A stretch of 64,000 nucleotides of DNA, taken from contig OMWC01000002.1 in NCBI GenBank assembly GCA_900314655.1, positions 62,001 through 126,000 of the forward strand, in the 5' to 3' direction. The stretch is from an uncultured Prevotellaceae bacterium. Lineage in GTDB: Bacteria > Bacteroidota > Bacteroidia > Bacteroidales > Bacteroidaceae. This document shows positions 17,510 through 27,107 of this stretch, piece by piece (the first letter of the stretch is position 1; each line of letters opens with the position of its first letter). Below the pieces are notes generated by a model. It saw only the letters and a program-made list of their open reading frames with translations. It did no database searches and was not told where the DNA came from. A program made the position numbers and the translations under genes.

Positions 17510-18487
17510 ATGTCGAGAATCAAAACTATCGGAGTGCTGACTTCAGGAGGCGATGCCCCTGGAATGAATGCGGCCATACGTGCCGTCACGCGTGCTGGTA
17601 TCTACAACGGTTTCCGGATAAAAGGTATCTACCGCGGCTACGACGGCCTCATCAAAGGCGAAGTGAAGGAGTTTACCACGGAGGACGTGAGTGGAATTGT
17701 CACCCGTGGCGGAACGATTCTGAAGACGGCTCGTTCTAAAGAGTTCACTACGCCCGAAGGCATGCAAAAGGCGTACGAAACCTGTATAAAGGAAGAAATT
17801 GACGCCTTGGTCGTGATTGGTGGAAACGGCTCGCTTACCGGTGCACGTAATTTCGGCATGGAGTTTGATTTTCCGGTCATCGGTCTTCCGGGCACAATCG
17901 ACAATGACCTTTACGGAACTGATTCGACCATTGGCTATGACACCACGATGAACACGATTATGGAGTGTGTGGACCGCATCCGCGACACCGCGAACTCCCA
18001 CGAACGCATCTTCTTCGTGGAGGTGATGGGGCGCGATGCCGGTTTCCTGGCTCAAAATTCGGCTATTGCTTGCGGTGCCGAGGCTGCCATTATCCCCGAG
18101 GACATGACCGATGTTGACCAGTTGGCTCAGTTTATGGGCCGTGGCATCCGTAAGTCGAAGAAGTCGTGTATCGTCATCGTTTCCGAAAGTCCCAAGTGTG
18201 GCGCGCTCTACTATGCCGACCGCGTGAAGAAGGAATTCCCTGAGTTTGACGTTCGCGTGTCTATTCTTGGTCACTTGCAACGTGGCGGTTCTCCCTCTGC
18301 TCACGACCGTATCTTGGCCAGCCGCACGGGTGTGGGTGCCATTGAAGCTATCAAGCAGGGGCAGCGCAACGTGATGGTTGGCGTACGCAATAATGAAGTG
18401 GTCTATGTTCCTTTCAGCGAGTGCATCCGCACCGATAAGCCATTCGACCGCAAACTGATCAAAGTACTAGACGAGCTTAGCATATAA
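17510..18487 (+). CDS. pfkA: ATP-dependent 6-phosphofructokinase
   Basis: This 325-residue enzyme phosphorylates fructose 6-phosphate at C1, the committed step of glycolysis. Visible motifs are the ATP-binding [15 protein letters not shown] (12-26), GGNGSLTGA, the catalytic [20 protein letters not shown] (about 121-140), EVMGRDAGF and [15 protein letters not shown] (about 249-263). The Gly in GGNGSLTG, where PPi-dependent enzymes usually have Asp, supports ATP as donor. It lies 28 nt after nhaD and is probably co-transcribed. It is followed by a 22-nt repeat array shared with the convergent uvrA. Confidence 0.96.
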   Translation: MSRIKTIGVLTSGGDAPGMNAAIRAVTRAGIYNGFRIKGIYRGYDGLIKGEVKEFTTEDVSGIVTRGGTILKTARSKEFTTPEGMQKAYETCIKEEIDALVVIGGNGSLTGARNFGMEFDFPVIGLPGTIDNDLYGTDSTIGYDTTMNTIMECVDRIRDTANSHERIFFVEVMGRDAGFLAQNSAIACGAEAAIIPEDMTDVDQLAQFMGRGIRKSKKSCIVIVSESPKCGALYYADRVKKEFPEFDVRVSILGHLQRGGSPSAHDRILASRTGVGAIEAIKQGQRNVMVGVRNNEVVYVPFSECIRTDKPFDRKLIKVLDELSI

Positions 18488-18498
18488 CATACCCAATC

Positions 18499-18586
18499 TG
18501 ACGGATGATACTTTGAAGCGCAAAGTATCATCCGTTGCCTTTCAAAGTATCATCCGTTGGAAGCCAAAGTATCATCCATTGAAAAC
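18499..18586. repeat. 22-nt tandem repeat array, CAAAGTATCATCCG core, one unit inverted
   Basis: CAAAGTATCATCC(G/A) cores start at 18521, 18543 and 18565, exactly 22 nt apart. The slot before them (18499-18520) holds the same core inverted (CGGATGATACTTTG at 18502-18515), so slots 1 and 2 form a 14-bp hairpin with a 5-nt loop. The array lies between the convergent stops of pfkA (18487) and uvrA (18606). The reverse complement of this core is repeated at 51045-51154. Confidence 0.95.
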
Positions 18587-18605
18587 ACATTTGGCATAAG
18601 CTTTC

Positions 18606-21452
18606 TTATAGTTTTAGTACCGAACGAAGGAATCGGGGCGTGTAACCACGGTCACTCTTCGCTACTTCTTCGGGCGTTCCGGCAGAAAGCAGTTCGCCGC
18701 CTTTGCGTCCGCCTTCGGGTCCCATGTCTATAATCCAGTCGGCCAGTTTGATGACATCCAGGTTGTGCTCAATGATGATGACCGTATTGCCGCGGTCAAC
18801 CAACCGCTGAAGCACATCCATCAGGATGCGGATGTCCTCGAAATGGAGTCCCGAAGTGGGTTCGTCCAGAATGTAGAGCGTCTTACCCGTATCGCGCTTG
18901 GATAGTTCCGTGGCCAGTTTCACGCGCTGGCTTTCGCCGCCAGATAGGGTAGTGGAGGGCTGGCCGAGCTTGATGTAACCCAGTCCGACGTCTTGGATAG
19001 TTTTGATTTTACGGAGGATTTCAGGCACGTTCTCGAAGAATTCCACGGCCTGGTTGATGGTCATGTCCAGGATATCGGCTATCGATTTTCCTTTGTAGCG
19101 TACCTCAAGCGTTTCGCGGTTATAGCGTTTGCCGTGGCACACTTCGCATGGAATCATCACGTCGGGCAGGAAATTCATTTCGATACTCTTATAACCGTTA
19201 CCATTGCATGCTTCACACCGGCCTCCCTTCACATTGAATGAGAAGCGACCGGGCTTATAGCCGCGTATCTTTGCTTCGGGCAAGTTTACGAAAAGCGAGC
19301 GAATATCCGAAAAAACACCTGTATAGGTAGCCGGATTTGAGCGCGGCGTACGGCCTATGGGGCTTTGGTCCACATTGACCACCTTATCTATATTATCGAT
19401 ACCTTCCACTGAATCATAGGCCATTGGTTTCTTCAGCGAACGGTAGAAATGTTGGGAGAGAATCGGCTGAAGCGTCTCGTTGACAAGTGTCGATTTGCCC
19501 GAACCGCTCACGCCCGTCACGAGGATGAGTTTTCCCAGGGGGAAATCCACGTCAACGTTTTTCAGGTTGTTGCCCTTGGCACCACGGATACTGATGAACT
19601 TGCCGTTGCCTTCCCTTCTTGTGGCGGGTATCTCGATTGATTTCTCACCCGTGAGATATTGCGCGGTAAGGGTCTTTTCAGCATCGGGCGAAAGCATTTT
19701 CTCTGGCGTGCCCTGAAAAACCACTTGTCCGCCTTTGCGACCAGCCTTGGGGCCGATGTCAACGATATAGTCGGCATTGCGCATCATCTCTTCATCGTGT
19801 TCCACCACGATGACCGTATTGCCGATATCACGGAGATCCTTCAGGGAGGTGATGAGCCGCTCATTGTCGCGCTGATGCAGGCCGATGCTCGGTTCGTCAA
19901 GGATATAAAGCACGTTAACCAGTTGTGAGCCGATTTGTGTAGCCAGGCGTATTCGCTGGCTTTCTCCGCCTGAGAGTGTACCCGACTGACGGTCGAGCGC
20001 CAGATAGTCGAGGCCTACTTCGAGCATGAAATCGATGCGGGTGCGTATTTCCTTCAGGATTTCCGCCGCAATCTGTTGTTGCTGGGGCTCCATGTGTTGC
20101 TCCACCTCCATGCACCAGTCCTTCAGTTCCGCAAGGTCCATGTTGGCCAAGTCGCTGATGTTCTTGTCCCATATCTTATAGGAAAGCGATTCGCGGTTGA
20201 GCCGTTGGCCTTTGCATTCGGGACAGGTACACTCGGCCAGAAACTGGTCGGCCCACTTCTGTCCGCTCACGGAATCGTCGTTATCCATCACGTTTTGCAG
20301 GTATTTCACCACGCCGTCGAAGCTGATGAAATAATCGCTCGTGGTATGAACCACCTCCTTCGGAATCTTCAGATTCTCAAGCGAGCCATAGAGAATCTCG
20401 TTGAGTGCATCCGCGGGAATGTCGGCAATGCGCGACTTGAGTTCAAGGTCGTACTTCTTCAGGATGGCCTCAATCTCCCAGAATATCATCTGGTTCTTGT
20501 ATTTGCCCAAGGGAGCAATGCCTCCGTCGTGGATGGAAAGCTTGTCATTGGGTATCACCTTCTTGAGGTCAATCTGATTGATGTAGCCCAGTCCCTTACA
20601 TACGGGGCAGGCACCTTCGGGCGAGTTGAACGAGAACTTATTGGGAGCGGGGTCGCCATAGGATATTCCGCTGGTGGGGCACATCAGGCGCTTCGAATAG
20701 TGCTTCACCTCGCCCGTGTCCTTATCCATGATCATCAGTAGTCCGTCGCCTTGCTTCATGGCCGTTGCAACACTCTTGCGCAGGCGGTCGTCGCTGACGG
20801 TGTCGAGTCCGTTGACAGCCATCTTGTCGATCACCACCTCAATATTGTGGTTCTTGTAGCGGTCAACCTTCATGCCCCGTTGTATTTCGAGCACCTCGCC
20901 GTCCACGCGTATATAGAGGTAGCCCTTGCGGCGCATGCTTTCAAAGAGTTCACGGTAGTGGCCCTTACGATTACGGATGAGCGGAGCCAGGATGAAAATG
21001 CGACGCCCCTGGTAGGCCTGTCCGATCATTTCGAGCACCTTCTCTTCGGTGTATTTCACCATCTTTTCGCCCGTCATGTAGCTATAAGCCGTACCTGCAC
21101 GAGCGAAGAGCAGACGCAGATAGTCATAGACTTCGGTGATGGTTCCTACGGTGGATCGCGGGTTCTTGTTGGTGGTCTTCTGCTCAATGCTGATGACCGG
21201 CGAGAGTCCGGTAATCTTATCCACGTCCGGGCGCTCCATATTGCCGAGGAAATTGCGGGCGTATGCGGAGAAGGTCTCTATATAGCGACGCTGACCTTCG
21301 GCAAAGATGGTATCGAAGGCCAAAGATGATTTTCCAGAGCCGGAAAGACCGGTAATGACGGTAAGAGAGTTGCGGGGAATCTCGACGTCGATATTCTTCA
21401 GGTTATGGACGCGAGCCCCCCATACGTTTATCTTTTCTGTTTCTTTTTGCAT
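18606..21452 (-). CDS. uvrA: Excinuclease ABC subunit A
   Basis: This 948-residue protein recognises bulky DNA damage for nucleotide excision repair and loads UvrB. It has two ABC ATPase modules: Walker [11 protein letters not shown] (34-43) and GVSGSGKST in the second half, with signature motifs [12 protein letters not shown] and [12 protein letters not shown]. The C-terminal zinc module is intact (CEACNGNGY and CEVCHGKRY). The first zinc module is not: Cys258 is followed by Pro-Thr-Ser261, where a CPxC pair is usual, while the partner CPVC (282-285) is present. uvrA lies 27 nt after the CHU_C gene and is probably read from that gene's promoter. Confidence 0.96.
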   Translation of the reverse strand: MQKETEKINVWGARVHNLKNIDVEIPRNSLTVITGLSGSGKSSLAFDTIFAEGQRRYIETFSAYARNFLGNMERPDVDKITGLSPVISIEQKTTNKNPRSTVGTITEVYDYLRLLFARAGTAYSYMTGEKMVKYTEEKVLEMIGQAYQGRRIFILAPLIRNRKGHYRELFESMRRKGYLYIRVDGEVLEIQRGMKVDRYKNHNIEVVIDKMAVNGLDTVSDDRLRKSVATAMKQGDGLLMIMDKDTGEVKHYSKRLMCPTSGISYGDPAPNKFSFNSPEGACPVCKGLGYINQIDLKKVIPNDKLSIHDGGIAPLGKYKNQMIFWEIEAILKKYDLELKSRIADIPADALNEILYGSLENLKIPKEVVHTTSDYFISFDGVVKYLQNVMDNDDSVSGQKWADQFLAECTCPECKGQRLNRESLSYKIWDKNISDLANMDLAELKDWCMEVEQHMEPQQQQIAAEILKEIRTRIDFMLEVGLDYLALDRQSGTLSGGESQRIRLATQIGSQLVNVLYILDEPSIGLHQRDNERLITSLKDLRDIGNTVIVVEHDEEMMRNADYIVDIGPKAGRKGGQVVFQGTPEKMLSPDAEKTLTAQYLTGEKSIEIPATRREGNGKFISIRGAKGNNLKNVDVDFPLGKLILVTGVSGSGKSTLVNETLQPILSQHFYRSLKKPMAYDSVEGIDNIDKVVNVDQSPIGRTPRSNPATYTGVFSDIRSLFVNLPEAKIRGYKPGRFSFNVKGGRCEACNGNGYKSIEMNFLPDVMIPCEVCHGKRYNRETLEVRYKGKSIADILDMTINQAVEFFENVPEILRKIKTIQDVGLGYIKLGQPSTTLSGGESQRVKLATELSKRDTGKTLYILDEPTSGLHFEDIRILMDVLQRLVDRGNTVIIIEHNLDVIKLADWIIDMGPEGGRKGGELLSAGTPEEVAKSDRGYTPRFLRSVLKL

Positions 21453-21479
21453 ATGAAGTATAAATCCTGAAAATGCTTT

Positions 21480-22190
21480 TTAAGGTGTGTTGGTAGAGCT
21501 GGATCCTTCGGTGTAGCCGCGTAGCAGGTTGACATCCCTGCGGATATGGTATTCGTAGCCATCGGCTCCCTTGGCCACCACGTTGACGAAATAAACTCCC
21601 TGCTTCACGGGCTTGCCGTTGAATGTGCCGTCCCATCCGCCATTGGGGTCGGTCCAGGAATATAGTTTCTGCCCCCAGCGGTTATAGATGGTGGCACGAA
21701 ACTCCACGATACTCTGGCAGACCTTTGCTTTATAGATATTGTTCCAGCTATCGCCATTGGGAGAGAACGCATTGGGGAATTCCAGCTTACTTTCCTTGAT
21801 GGTAAAACGGAGAGAGTCAGTTTCGACCGAAGTCTGTTTACCGTTGGAGTCGGTGTATGTATAGACAAGGTTTACCCTAAACTCACCCGCCCTGGTGAAT
21901 GTTTGTTCAAACTCCTCATTGTAGTTGACGATATTAAACGACGTGTCGCCAGTCTTATGAATTGACCACTGATAATTCATCGTGTACCCGACGGTGTTTT
22001 CGGCATTAGCCCGGAATCTTAGCGTCAAAGGAGCCTGCTCTGTCAATGACTCCGTGGTGTGAAGTATCTTGAGCTGCCCAAGCGAATCTGTATATTCGGC
22101 GGTAGGAGAAACTATCGGAAGTTCGTCGGCCAAGGCTGGAAAAGCCATGAAAAGAGCCGCTGAAAGTGCAAATAATTGTTTTATTTTCAT
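21480..22190 (-). CDS. Secreted protein with CHU_C (T9SS type B) C-terminal domain
   Basis: This 236-residue protein has a signal peptide (cleavage after PALA, about 21). A PKD/Ig-like module follows (about 45-135, with NTVGYTMNYQWSIHKTG and REFRVNLVYTYTDSNG). The C-terminal domain is of the gliding-motility/CHU_C type (about 140-230: FPNAFSPNGDSWNNIY, YNRWGQKLYSW, GGWDGTFNGKPVKQGVYF). That domain marks cargo of the type IX secretion system. The protein is almost all sorting domain, so it is more likely a structural or adhesive partner than an enzyme. It shares a 75-nt divergent promoter region with the gene pair encoding a binding-fold protein and a PorT-like barrel. Confidence 0.85.
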   Translation of the reverse strand: MKIKQLFALSAALFMAFPALADELPIVSPTAEYTDSLGQLKILHTTESLTEQAPLTLRFRANAENTVGYTMNYQWSIHKTGDTSFNIVNYNEEFEQTFTRAGEFRVNLVYTYTDSNGKQTSVETDSLRFTIKESKLEFPNAFSPNGDSWNNIYKAKVCQSIVEFRATIYNRWGQKLYSWTDPNGGWDGTFNGKPVKQGVYFVNVVAKGADGYEYHIRRDVNLLRGYTEGSSSTNTP

Positions 22191-22210
22191 TTTAGTTCGA
22201 CTTTAATGCG

Positions 22211-22218
22211 CAAAGATA
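22211..22218 (-). promoter_or_regulatory. -7 element of the CHU_C-uvrA unit
   Basis: TATCTTTG on the minus strand matches TAnnTTTG, 20 nt before the CHU_C start codon. No clear -33 TTTG. Confidence 0.55.
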
Positions 22219-22230
22219 CGCATTTTTTTG

Positions 22231-22238
22231 TATTTTTG
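22231..22238 (+). promoter_or_regulatory. -7 element of the binding-fold/PorT-like unit
   Basis: TATTTTTG matches TAnnTTTG, 27 nt before the ATG at 22266. It is 12 nt from the divergent -7 element, so the two promoters must share upstream DNA. Confidence 0.5.
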
Positions 22239-22265
22239 CATTCGAAATCTAAAAGAATTATTGAA

Positions 22266-23414
22266 ATGAGACATTATTTAAGATATGGAGTGCTGGTAGC
22301 ACTAATGGTTTTCACGGTGATTAACAACGTAATGGCAACCGGCAAGACGGATGTGCGCAAGCGCGAAGTGCGTGTGGGCATTATGCTTCCGTTGCATGAC
22401 GTGGATGGCGACGGACGGCGCATGGTGGAGTTCTACCGTGGAATTCTGCTTGCCGTTGACGACTTGAAGAAGGAGGGTATCTCCGTTGACATTCATGCCT
22501 GGAATGTGAACATTGACGCAGATATCCGCCAGACGTTGCTGATGGAAGGAGCGGATAAGTGTGACCTCATCTTTGGCCCGCTCTATACGAAGCAAGTGCC
22601 GCAACTGGCTGAGTTTGCAAAGGCCTATAATATAAAGGTGGTGATTCCTTTCTCCATCAGTGGTGACGATGTCACGAAATGTCAGCAAATCTTTCAGGTA
22701 TATCAGTCGCCCGAAAAGCTGAACGAGAAGACGATACAGAGTTTTATAGGCCGTTTTGCCGGTTACCATCCGATTTTTATCGATTGTAATGATCCTGATA
22801 GCAAGAAGGGCAGTTTCACCCAAGGACTTCGTCAGGCCCTGGAGAAAAAAGGCATTACCTACAACATCACCAACCTCAATTCTCCCTACGAGAACTTCGT
22901 AAAAGCATTTACCTTGGACAAGCCCAACGTGGTGGTGCTCAATTCTGCCCGCTCACCGGAGCTTACGGCTGCATACAAGAAGCTTGACGAGCTGAGACTG
23001 AACAACTCTGCCGTGAAGATATCCATGTTCGGCTATACGGAATGGCTCATGTACGAGCGCAACAACATGGCCAAATTCGTTCAGTATGACACTTATGTGC
23101 CCGCTACATTCTACCTGAATGTTTCAGCCCAGAACACACGTACCTTGTTGCAAGACTACAACCGCTGGTTCCATGCACCCATGATGGAAGAGTATATTCC
23201 ACGCTTTGCCATTACGGGCTACGACCAGGCCTGCTTCTTCATTCGCGGCTTGCATGAATACGGTGACAATTTCGACGGTAGCAAGAGCGTGAAACCGTCC
23301 GTTCAGACCCCCTATCGTTTCGAAAGAGTAGGGAAGAAGGGCGGCTATCAGAATCAGGTGTTTCAGTTCATTCATTATAACACCAATGGGGCTATCTCCA
23401 TCGTGAACTTTTAA
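22266..23414 (+). CDS. Type I periplasmic-binding-fold protein (LppC/LivJ-like)
   Basis: This 382-residue exported protein has an N-terminal signal (hydrophobic to about residue 22). A type I periplasmic binding fold follows, with VRVGIMLPLHDVDGDGRRM, FYRGILLAVDDLKKEG, DLIFGPLYTKQ and NIKVVIPFSIS. No ABC permease or ATPase is nearby, so it is unlikely to be a transport receptor. Related Bacteroidota proteins commonly carry LysM peptidoglycan-binding repeats before this fold; here none is present. A structural analogue is LpoA, whose binding-fold domain regulates peptidoglycan synthesis. It overlaps the barrel gene by one base (TAATG), so the two are made together. Confidence 0.75.
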   Translation: MRHYLRYGVLVALMVFTVINNVMATGKTDVRKREVRVGIMLPLHDVDGDGRRMVEFYRGILLAVDDLKKEGISVDIHAWNVNIDADIRQTLLMEGADKCDLIFGPLYTKQVPQLAEFAKAYNIKVVIPFSISGDDVTKCQQIFQVYQSPEKLNEKTIQSFIGRFAGYHPIFIDCNDPDSKKGSFTQGLRQALEKKGITYNITNLNSPYENFVKAFTLDKPNVVVLNSARSPELTAAYKKLDELRLNNSAVKISMFGYTEWLMYERNNMAKFVQYDTYVPATFYLNVSAQNTRTLLQDYNRWFHAPMMEEYIPRFAITGYDQACFFIRGLHEYGDNFDGSKSVKPSVQTPYRFERVGKKGGYQNQVFQFIHYNTNGAISIVNF

Positions 23415-24178
23415 TGAATAAGATGAGGAAGATATTCGTTCTGCTGACACTCTTTATAGCATGCCACCTGAGCTTGGAGGCTCAGGTCGGAGAGCATCGT
23501 AATGATTTTGCCATCGGTGTGAATGGCGGCTATGTGCTGAGTAATGTTTCGTTCGTGCCTACGGTGTCGCAGACTTTTCATGGCGGCCTCACGGGCGGAT
23601 TATCCTATCGCTATGTTTGCGAGAAGTATTTCAAGTCTATCTGCTCCATCTATGGAGAAATCAATTACGCGCAGATCGGTTGGAAAGAGGAAATCCTCGA
23701 CATCGAGGACAAGCCCGTAATCAATCAGGAAACAGGCCTCGAAGAGCAATTCCAGAAGACTCTCAGCTATATCCAGTTCCCCATCATGGCCCGTCTGGCT
23801 TGGGGACGTGAACGCAAGGGATTCAATTTCTTCTTCCAGGTGGGACCTCAGTTTGGCCTCTATCTGAGCGAGAAGGTGAAATCAAACTTTGAACTGGAGA
23901 AGCGGAATGTGGACGACCGCGTGAACAAGATCATCGAACAAGACACGATGAAAGTGGAGAACAAGTTCGACTACGGTATAGCCGGAGGTCTTGGCCTGGA
24001 GTATTCGCATCCCAAAGTGGGCCACTTCATCATCGAAGGCCGTTATTACTATGGCCTGGGCAACATCTATCATGACAGTAAGCGCGACTTTTTCGGCCGT
24101 TCCAACTTCGGTAACATCGTTGTCAAACTTACTTACCTGTTTGATATATTTAGGACTAAAAACGACAAAATAAAATAA
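23414..24178 (+). CDS. PorT-like outer-membrane beta-barrel protein
   Basis: This 254-residue protein has a signal peptide (cleavage near LEAQ, about 20-23) and an eight-stranded barrel pattern of the OMP_b-brl_2/PorT kind. Examples are DFAIGVNGGYVLSNVSF, LTGGLSYRYVCEKYF, FNFFFQVGPQFGLYL and YGIAGGLGLEYSH, with the last strand IVVKLTYLFDIF. An Asp/Glu/Lys-rich loop (about 155-180) separates strands. The family includes PorT of the type IX secretion system, but most members are uncharacterised. The one-base overlap with the binding-fold gene suggests a physical partnership across the periplasm. Confidence 0.75.
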   Translation: MNKMRKIFVLLTLFIACHLSLEAQVGEHRNDFAIGVNGGYVLSNVSFVPTVSQTFHGGLTGGLSYRYVCEKYFKSICSIYGEINYAQIGWKEEILDIEDKPVINQETGLEEQFQKTLSYIQFPIMARLAWGRERKGFNFFFQVGPQFGLYLSEKVKSNFELEKRNVDDRVNKIIEQDTMKVENKFDYGIAGGLGLEYSHPKVGHFIIEGRYYYGLGNIYHDSKRDFFGRSNFGNIVVKLTYLFDIFRTKNDKIK

Positions 24179-24180
24179 TT

Positions 24181-25713
24181 ATGTTTGAAAATCAACCTAA
24201 AGGTCTATTTGCGCTGGCTCTCGCCAATACGGGAGAGCGCTTCGGTTACTACACGATGCTTGCAGTGTTTGCATTGTTTTTGAGGGCAAACTATGGATTG
24301 TCACCGGCTTTGGCAGGTACCATCTATAGCGCTTTCCTCATGTTTGTGTATTTCTTCCCGCTGTTTGGTGGTATGCTTGCCGACAAGTTTGGCTTTGGTC
24401 GGATGGTTACCACGGGTATCATCATCATGTTTGCAGGCTATCTGCTGTTGAGCGTCCCCCTGGGAGGCAACACGTTTGCCCTCATTGTGATGCTGGCCGC
24501 CCTGTTGCTGATTGGCTTCGGCACCGGACTGTTCAAGGGCAACCTGCAGGTAATGGTGGGCGACTTGTATAACGACCCGAAGTATAAGGACAAGCGCGAT
24601 GCGGGTTTTTCCATTTTCTACATGGCCATTAACATCGGTGCATTGTTTGCTCCCACGGCCGCCATCAAGATTAAGGAGTATGCCGAGAACACGCTGGGCT
24701 ATTCCAGCAACGATGCCTATCACTTCTCGTTTGCTGTGGCTTGTGTGTCGCTGATTCTGTCAATAGCCATCTATTACATCTTCCGCTCTACGTTCCGTCA
24801 TACCGAGGGAGGAAGCAAGAAGAAGGACCAGGCTGCCGATGTGGCCGTCGAGGAACTGAGCAAGGAAGAGACCAAACAGCGTATTGTTGCCCTGTGCCTC
24901 GTGTTTGCCGTTGTGATTTTCTTCTGGATGGCCTTCCATCAGAACGGACTCTCGCTGACCTATTTTGCCGATGAGTTCACGGCTAACTCTGCCTCGGGAT
25001 TGCAGGCCATGTGCTTCGACGTATGGAATCTCGTGGCTATCATCTTTATCGTGTATGGCCTGTTCTCAGTTTTCCAGTCGAAGACATCTAAGGGCCGCGG
25101 CATTGCCTGTGCTGTGGTTATCCTTGCCGTTGCTTTCCTATGCTGGAAATACAGTCAGCTTTCAGGCAGCATAGATGTTTCTGCCCCCATCTTCCAGCAG
25201 TTCAACCCCTTCTATGTGGTGGCACTGACTCCGGTCTCGATGGCTATCTTCGGTTCATTGGCCGCCAAGGGAAAAGAGCCCTCGGCTCCGCGTAAGATTG
25301 CCTACGGTATGATAGTGGCAGCTGTGGCCTATGCCCTGATGGCATTCGGTTCGTTCGGACTTCCCATGCCTCAGACGGTAATGGGTGCCGACGGCAATCC
25401 TGTTGCCGTTCATGTGGCCGACGTCACTCCTAATCTGCTGATTTCCGTTTACCTGATTCTCACATTCGGTGAGCTGCTCCTGTCGCCCATGGGTATCTCG
25501 TTCGTGTCGAAGGTTGCACCTCCCAAGTATAAGGGCATGATGATGGGCGGATGGTTTGTCGCTACAGCCATCGGTAACCAGCTTGTGGTAGTCGGTGGAC
25601 TGCTGTGGGGAGCCGTTCCTCTCTGGGTTTGCTGGAGCGTGTTCCTTGCTGTCTGCCTCATTGCGGCCATCTTCATGTTTGTCATGATGAAACGCCTGGA
25701 GAAGGTATGCTGA
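24181..25713 (+). CDS. POT-family proton-dependent oligopeptide transporter
   Basis: This 510-residue MFS protein imports di- and tripeptides with protons. The ExxER-type motif appears as ANTGERFGYYTMLAVF (about 16-31), followed by GGMLADKFGFGR and the PTR2 signature FSIFYMAINIGALFAPT (about 144-160). About 14 helices are visible. It begins 2 nt after the PorT-like gene and overlaps nth by 7 nt, so the run from 22266 to 27081 is one transcription unit of mixed function. Together with DPP IV it fits a peptide-using lifestyle. Confidence 0.9.
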   Translation: MFENQPKGLFALALANTGERFGYYTMLAVFALFLRANYGLSPALAGTIYSAFLMFVYFFPLFGGMLADKFGFGRMVTTGIIIMFAGYLLLSVPLGGNTFALIVMLAALLLIGFGTGLFKGNLQVMVGDLYNDPKYKDKRDAGFSIFYMAINIGALFAPTAAIKIKEYAENTLGYSSNDAYHFSFAVACVSLILSIAIYYIFRSTFRHTEGGSKKKDQAADVAVEELSKEETKQRIVALCLVFAVVIFFWMAFHQNGLSLTYFADEFTANSASGLQAMCFDVWNLVAIIFIVYGLFSVFQSKTSKGRGIACAVVILAVAFLCWKYSQLSGSIDVSAPIFQQFNPFYVVALTPVSMAIFGSLAAKGKEPSAPRKIAYGMIVAAVAYALMAFGSFGLPMPQTVMGADGNPVAVHVADVTPNLLISVYLILTFGELLLSPMGISFVSKVAPPKYKGMMMGGWFVATAIGNQLVVVGGLLWGAVPLWVCWSVFLAVCLIAAIFMFVMMKRLEKVC

Positions 25714-26360
25714 GAAAGCAGCGCTACGAAACCATTCTTGCTTATTTCAGCGAGAAGATGCCGAAAGTCACTACCGAGCTCGAATTCGGTAGTGTCTTTC
25801 AGCTTTTGGTGGCTACGGTTCTGAGTGCCCAATGTACCGACAAGCGTATCAATCAGGTGACCCCAGAGCTTTTCAGCCATTATCCCGATGCTGCTTCCAT
25901 GTCGAGGGCTGAGGTGGAAGACATCCTGGAACTGATCCGTTCGGTCAGTTACCCGAACTCCAAGGCGAAGCACTTGTCGGAGATGTCGAAGATGATCGTG
26001 AGCGATTTCGGCGGTGAAGTGCCCGACACGATGGAAGACTTGCAGAAGCTTCCCGGAGTAGGGCGTAAGACGGCAAACGTGATTCAGGCCGTGGCTTTCG
26101 GTCGGAGTGCAATAGCCGTTGACACCCATGTCTTTCGGGTGAGTCATCGGTTAGGATTGGTCTCATCCAAGGCCAGCACGCCTACCAAAGTGGAGGAGGA
26201 GCTGAAGAAGTACATACCCGAAGACCAGCGCGCCGATGCCCACCATTGGCTCCTGCTTCATGGCCGCTATATCTGCCAGAGCCGGAAGCCGAAATGCGAG
26301 CAATGCCCCTTCGACAGTTTTTGCCCGAAACATCTTGACAACAGTAAAATCAACAAATAA
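25707..26360 (+). CDS. nth: Endonuclease III
   Basis: This 217-residue base-excision-repair glycosylase/AP lyase removes oxidised pyrimidines. The helix-hairpin-helix LPGVGRKTANVI contains the catalytic Lys. The catalytic Asp is in AVDTHVFRVSHRLG. The C-terminal iron-sulphur loop is complete, C-x6-C-x2-C-x5-C (CQSRKPKCEQCPFDSFC). I use ATG 25707 (MLRKQRYE), which overlaps the transporter stop as ATGCTGA and implies translational coupling. Confidence 0.95.
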   Translation: MLRKQRYETILAYFSEKMPKVTTELEFGSVFQLLVATVLSAQCTDKRINQVTPELFSHYPDAASMSRAEVEDILELIRSVSYPNSKAKHLSEMSKMIVSDFGGEVPDTMEDLQKLPGVGRKTANVIQAVAFGRSAIAVDTHVFRVSHRLGLVSSKASTPTKVEEELKKYIPEDQRADAHHWLLLHGRYICQSRKPKCEQCPFDSFCPKHLDNSKINK

Positions 26361-26361
26361 G

Positions 26362-27081
26362 ATGGAAACAAAGAGAATCCTGCAATACCTGAAGGATATT
26401 GCTGCCAATAATAACCGAGAGTGGTTTCATGCCAACAAGGCCGAATACGACGCCGTCCGTAAGAGTTTCAACGACGGTATAGCCCAGGCTATCGGGCGCA
26501 TATCAGAGTTCGATGAGAGCATAGCCCATCTGGCCGTGAAGGATACGGTCTATCGGTTCAACCGCGACACGCGCTTCTCGCCCGACAAGTCGCCCTACAA
26601 GCGGCACCTTGGTGCCTATATCTCCGCTCATGGCAAGAAGTCGCTCCACGGAGGCTACTATATCCATCTCGAACCGGGCAATTGTATGCTGGCCGTGGGC
26701 AGCTACTGGTTGCCTACGAATATCCTCACCTCATGCCGCAATGAGATCATGGCCAACATTGACACGTGGCGCAAGATCGTAGAAAGCCCCAAGTTCGTCA
26801 GTTTCTTCGGTCGCCCCGAAGACGTGCATCAGGGCGAAAGCGAAATGTGGCCCGTGGATAAGAAAGGTTTCGGCATCACCCATCTGAAGTCGGCCCCCGC
26901 TGGTTTTCCGCGCGACTATGAATTCATCCAATACCTGAGGATGAAGGATTATTGTTGTTGGAAGTTAGTGCCCGACACATTCTTCGAAAATGAAAAATGG
27001 CTCGACGAAGCCATGAAGGTATTCAAGGTCGCCAAGCCAATGATGGATTTCGTGAATAGCGTGGTAGATGACTACGAATAG
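26362..27081 (+). CDS. DUF2461 (TIGR02453) family protein
   Basis: This 239-residue soluble protein is of a widespread uncharacterised family. Recognisable stretches are NNNREWFHANKAEYDAVRK (about 16-34), YRFNRDTRFSPDKSPYKRHLGAYIS (about 65-89), GGYYIHLEPG and HLKSAPAGFPRDY near the C-terminus. The start is 1 nt after the nth stop, so it is translationally coupled to nth. The family has no established activity that I know of. Confidence 0.85.
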   Translation: METKRILQYLKDIAANNNREWFHANKAEYDAVRKSFNDGIAQAIGRISEFDESIAHLAVKDTVYRFNRDTRFSPDKSPYKRHLGAYISAHGKKSLHGGYYIHLEPGNCMLAVGSYWLPTNILTSCRNEIMANIDTWRKIVESPKFVSFFGRPEDVHQGESEMWPVDKKGFGITHLKSAPAGFPRDYEFIQYLRMKDYCCWKLVPDTFFENEKWLDEAMKVFKVAKPMMDFVNSVVDDYE

Positions 27082-27084
27082 CGG

Positions 27085-27107
27085 GGATAGCTAGTGTGTG
27101 GCTATCC
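27085..27107. terminator. Hairpin between convergent genes, possible terminator
   Basis: GGATAGC (27085-27091) pairs with GCTATCC (27101-27107) around a 9-nt loop. It lies at the junction of the DUF2461 and clostripain-like stops, and the right arm is inside the clostripain-like gene. No T-tract; weak. Confidence 0.3.

Noticed and set aside
24181..24300. Riboswitch or T-box leaders upstream of transporter, valS and glnS
   Set aside because: The leaders are short (2 to about 45 nt) and show no conserved riboswitch sequence.
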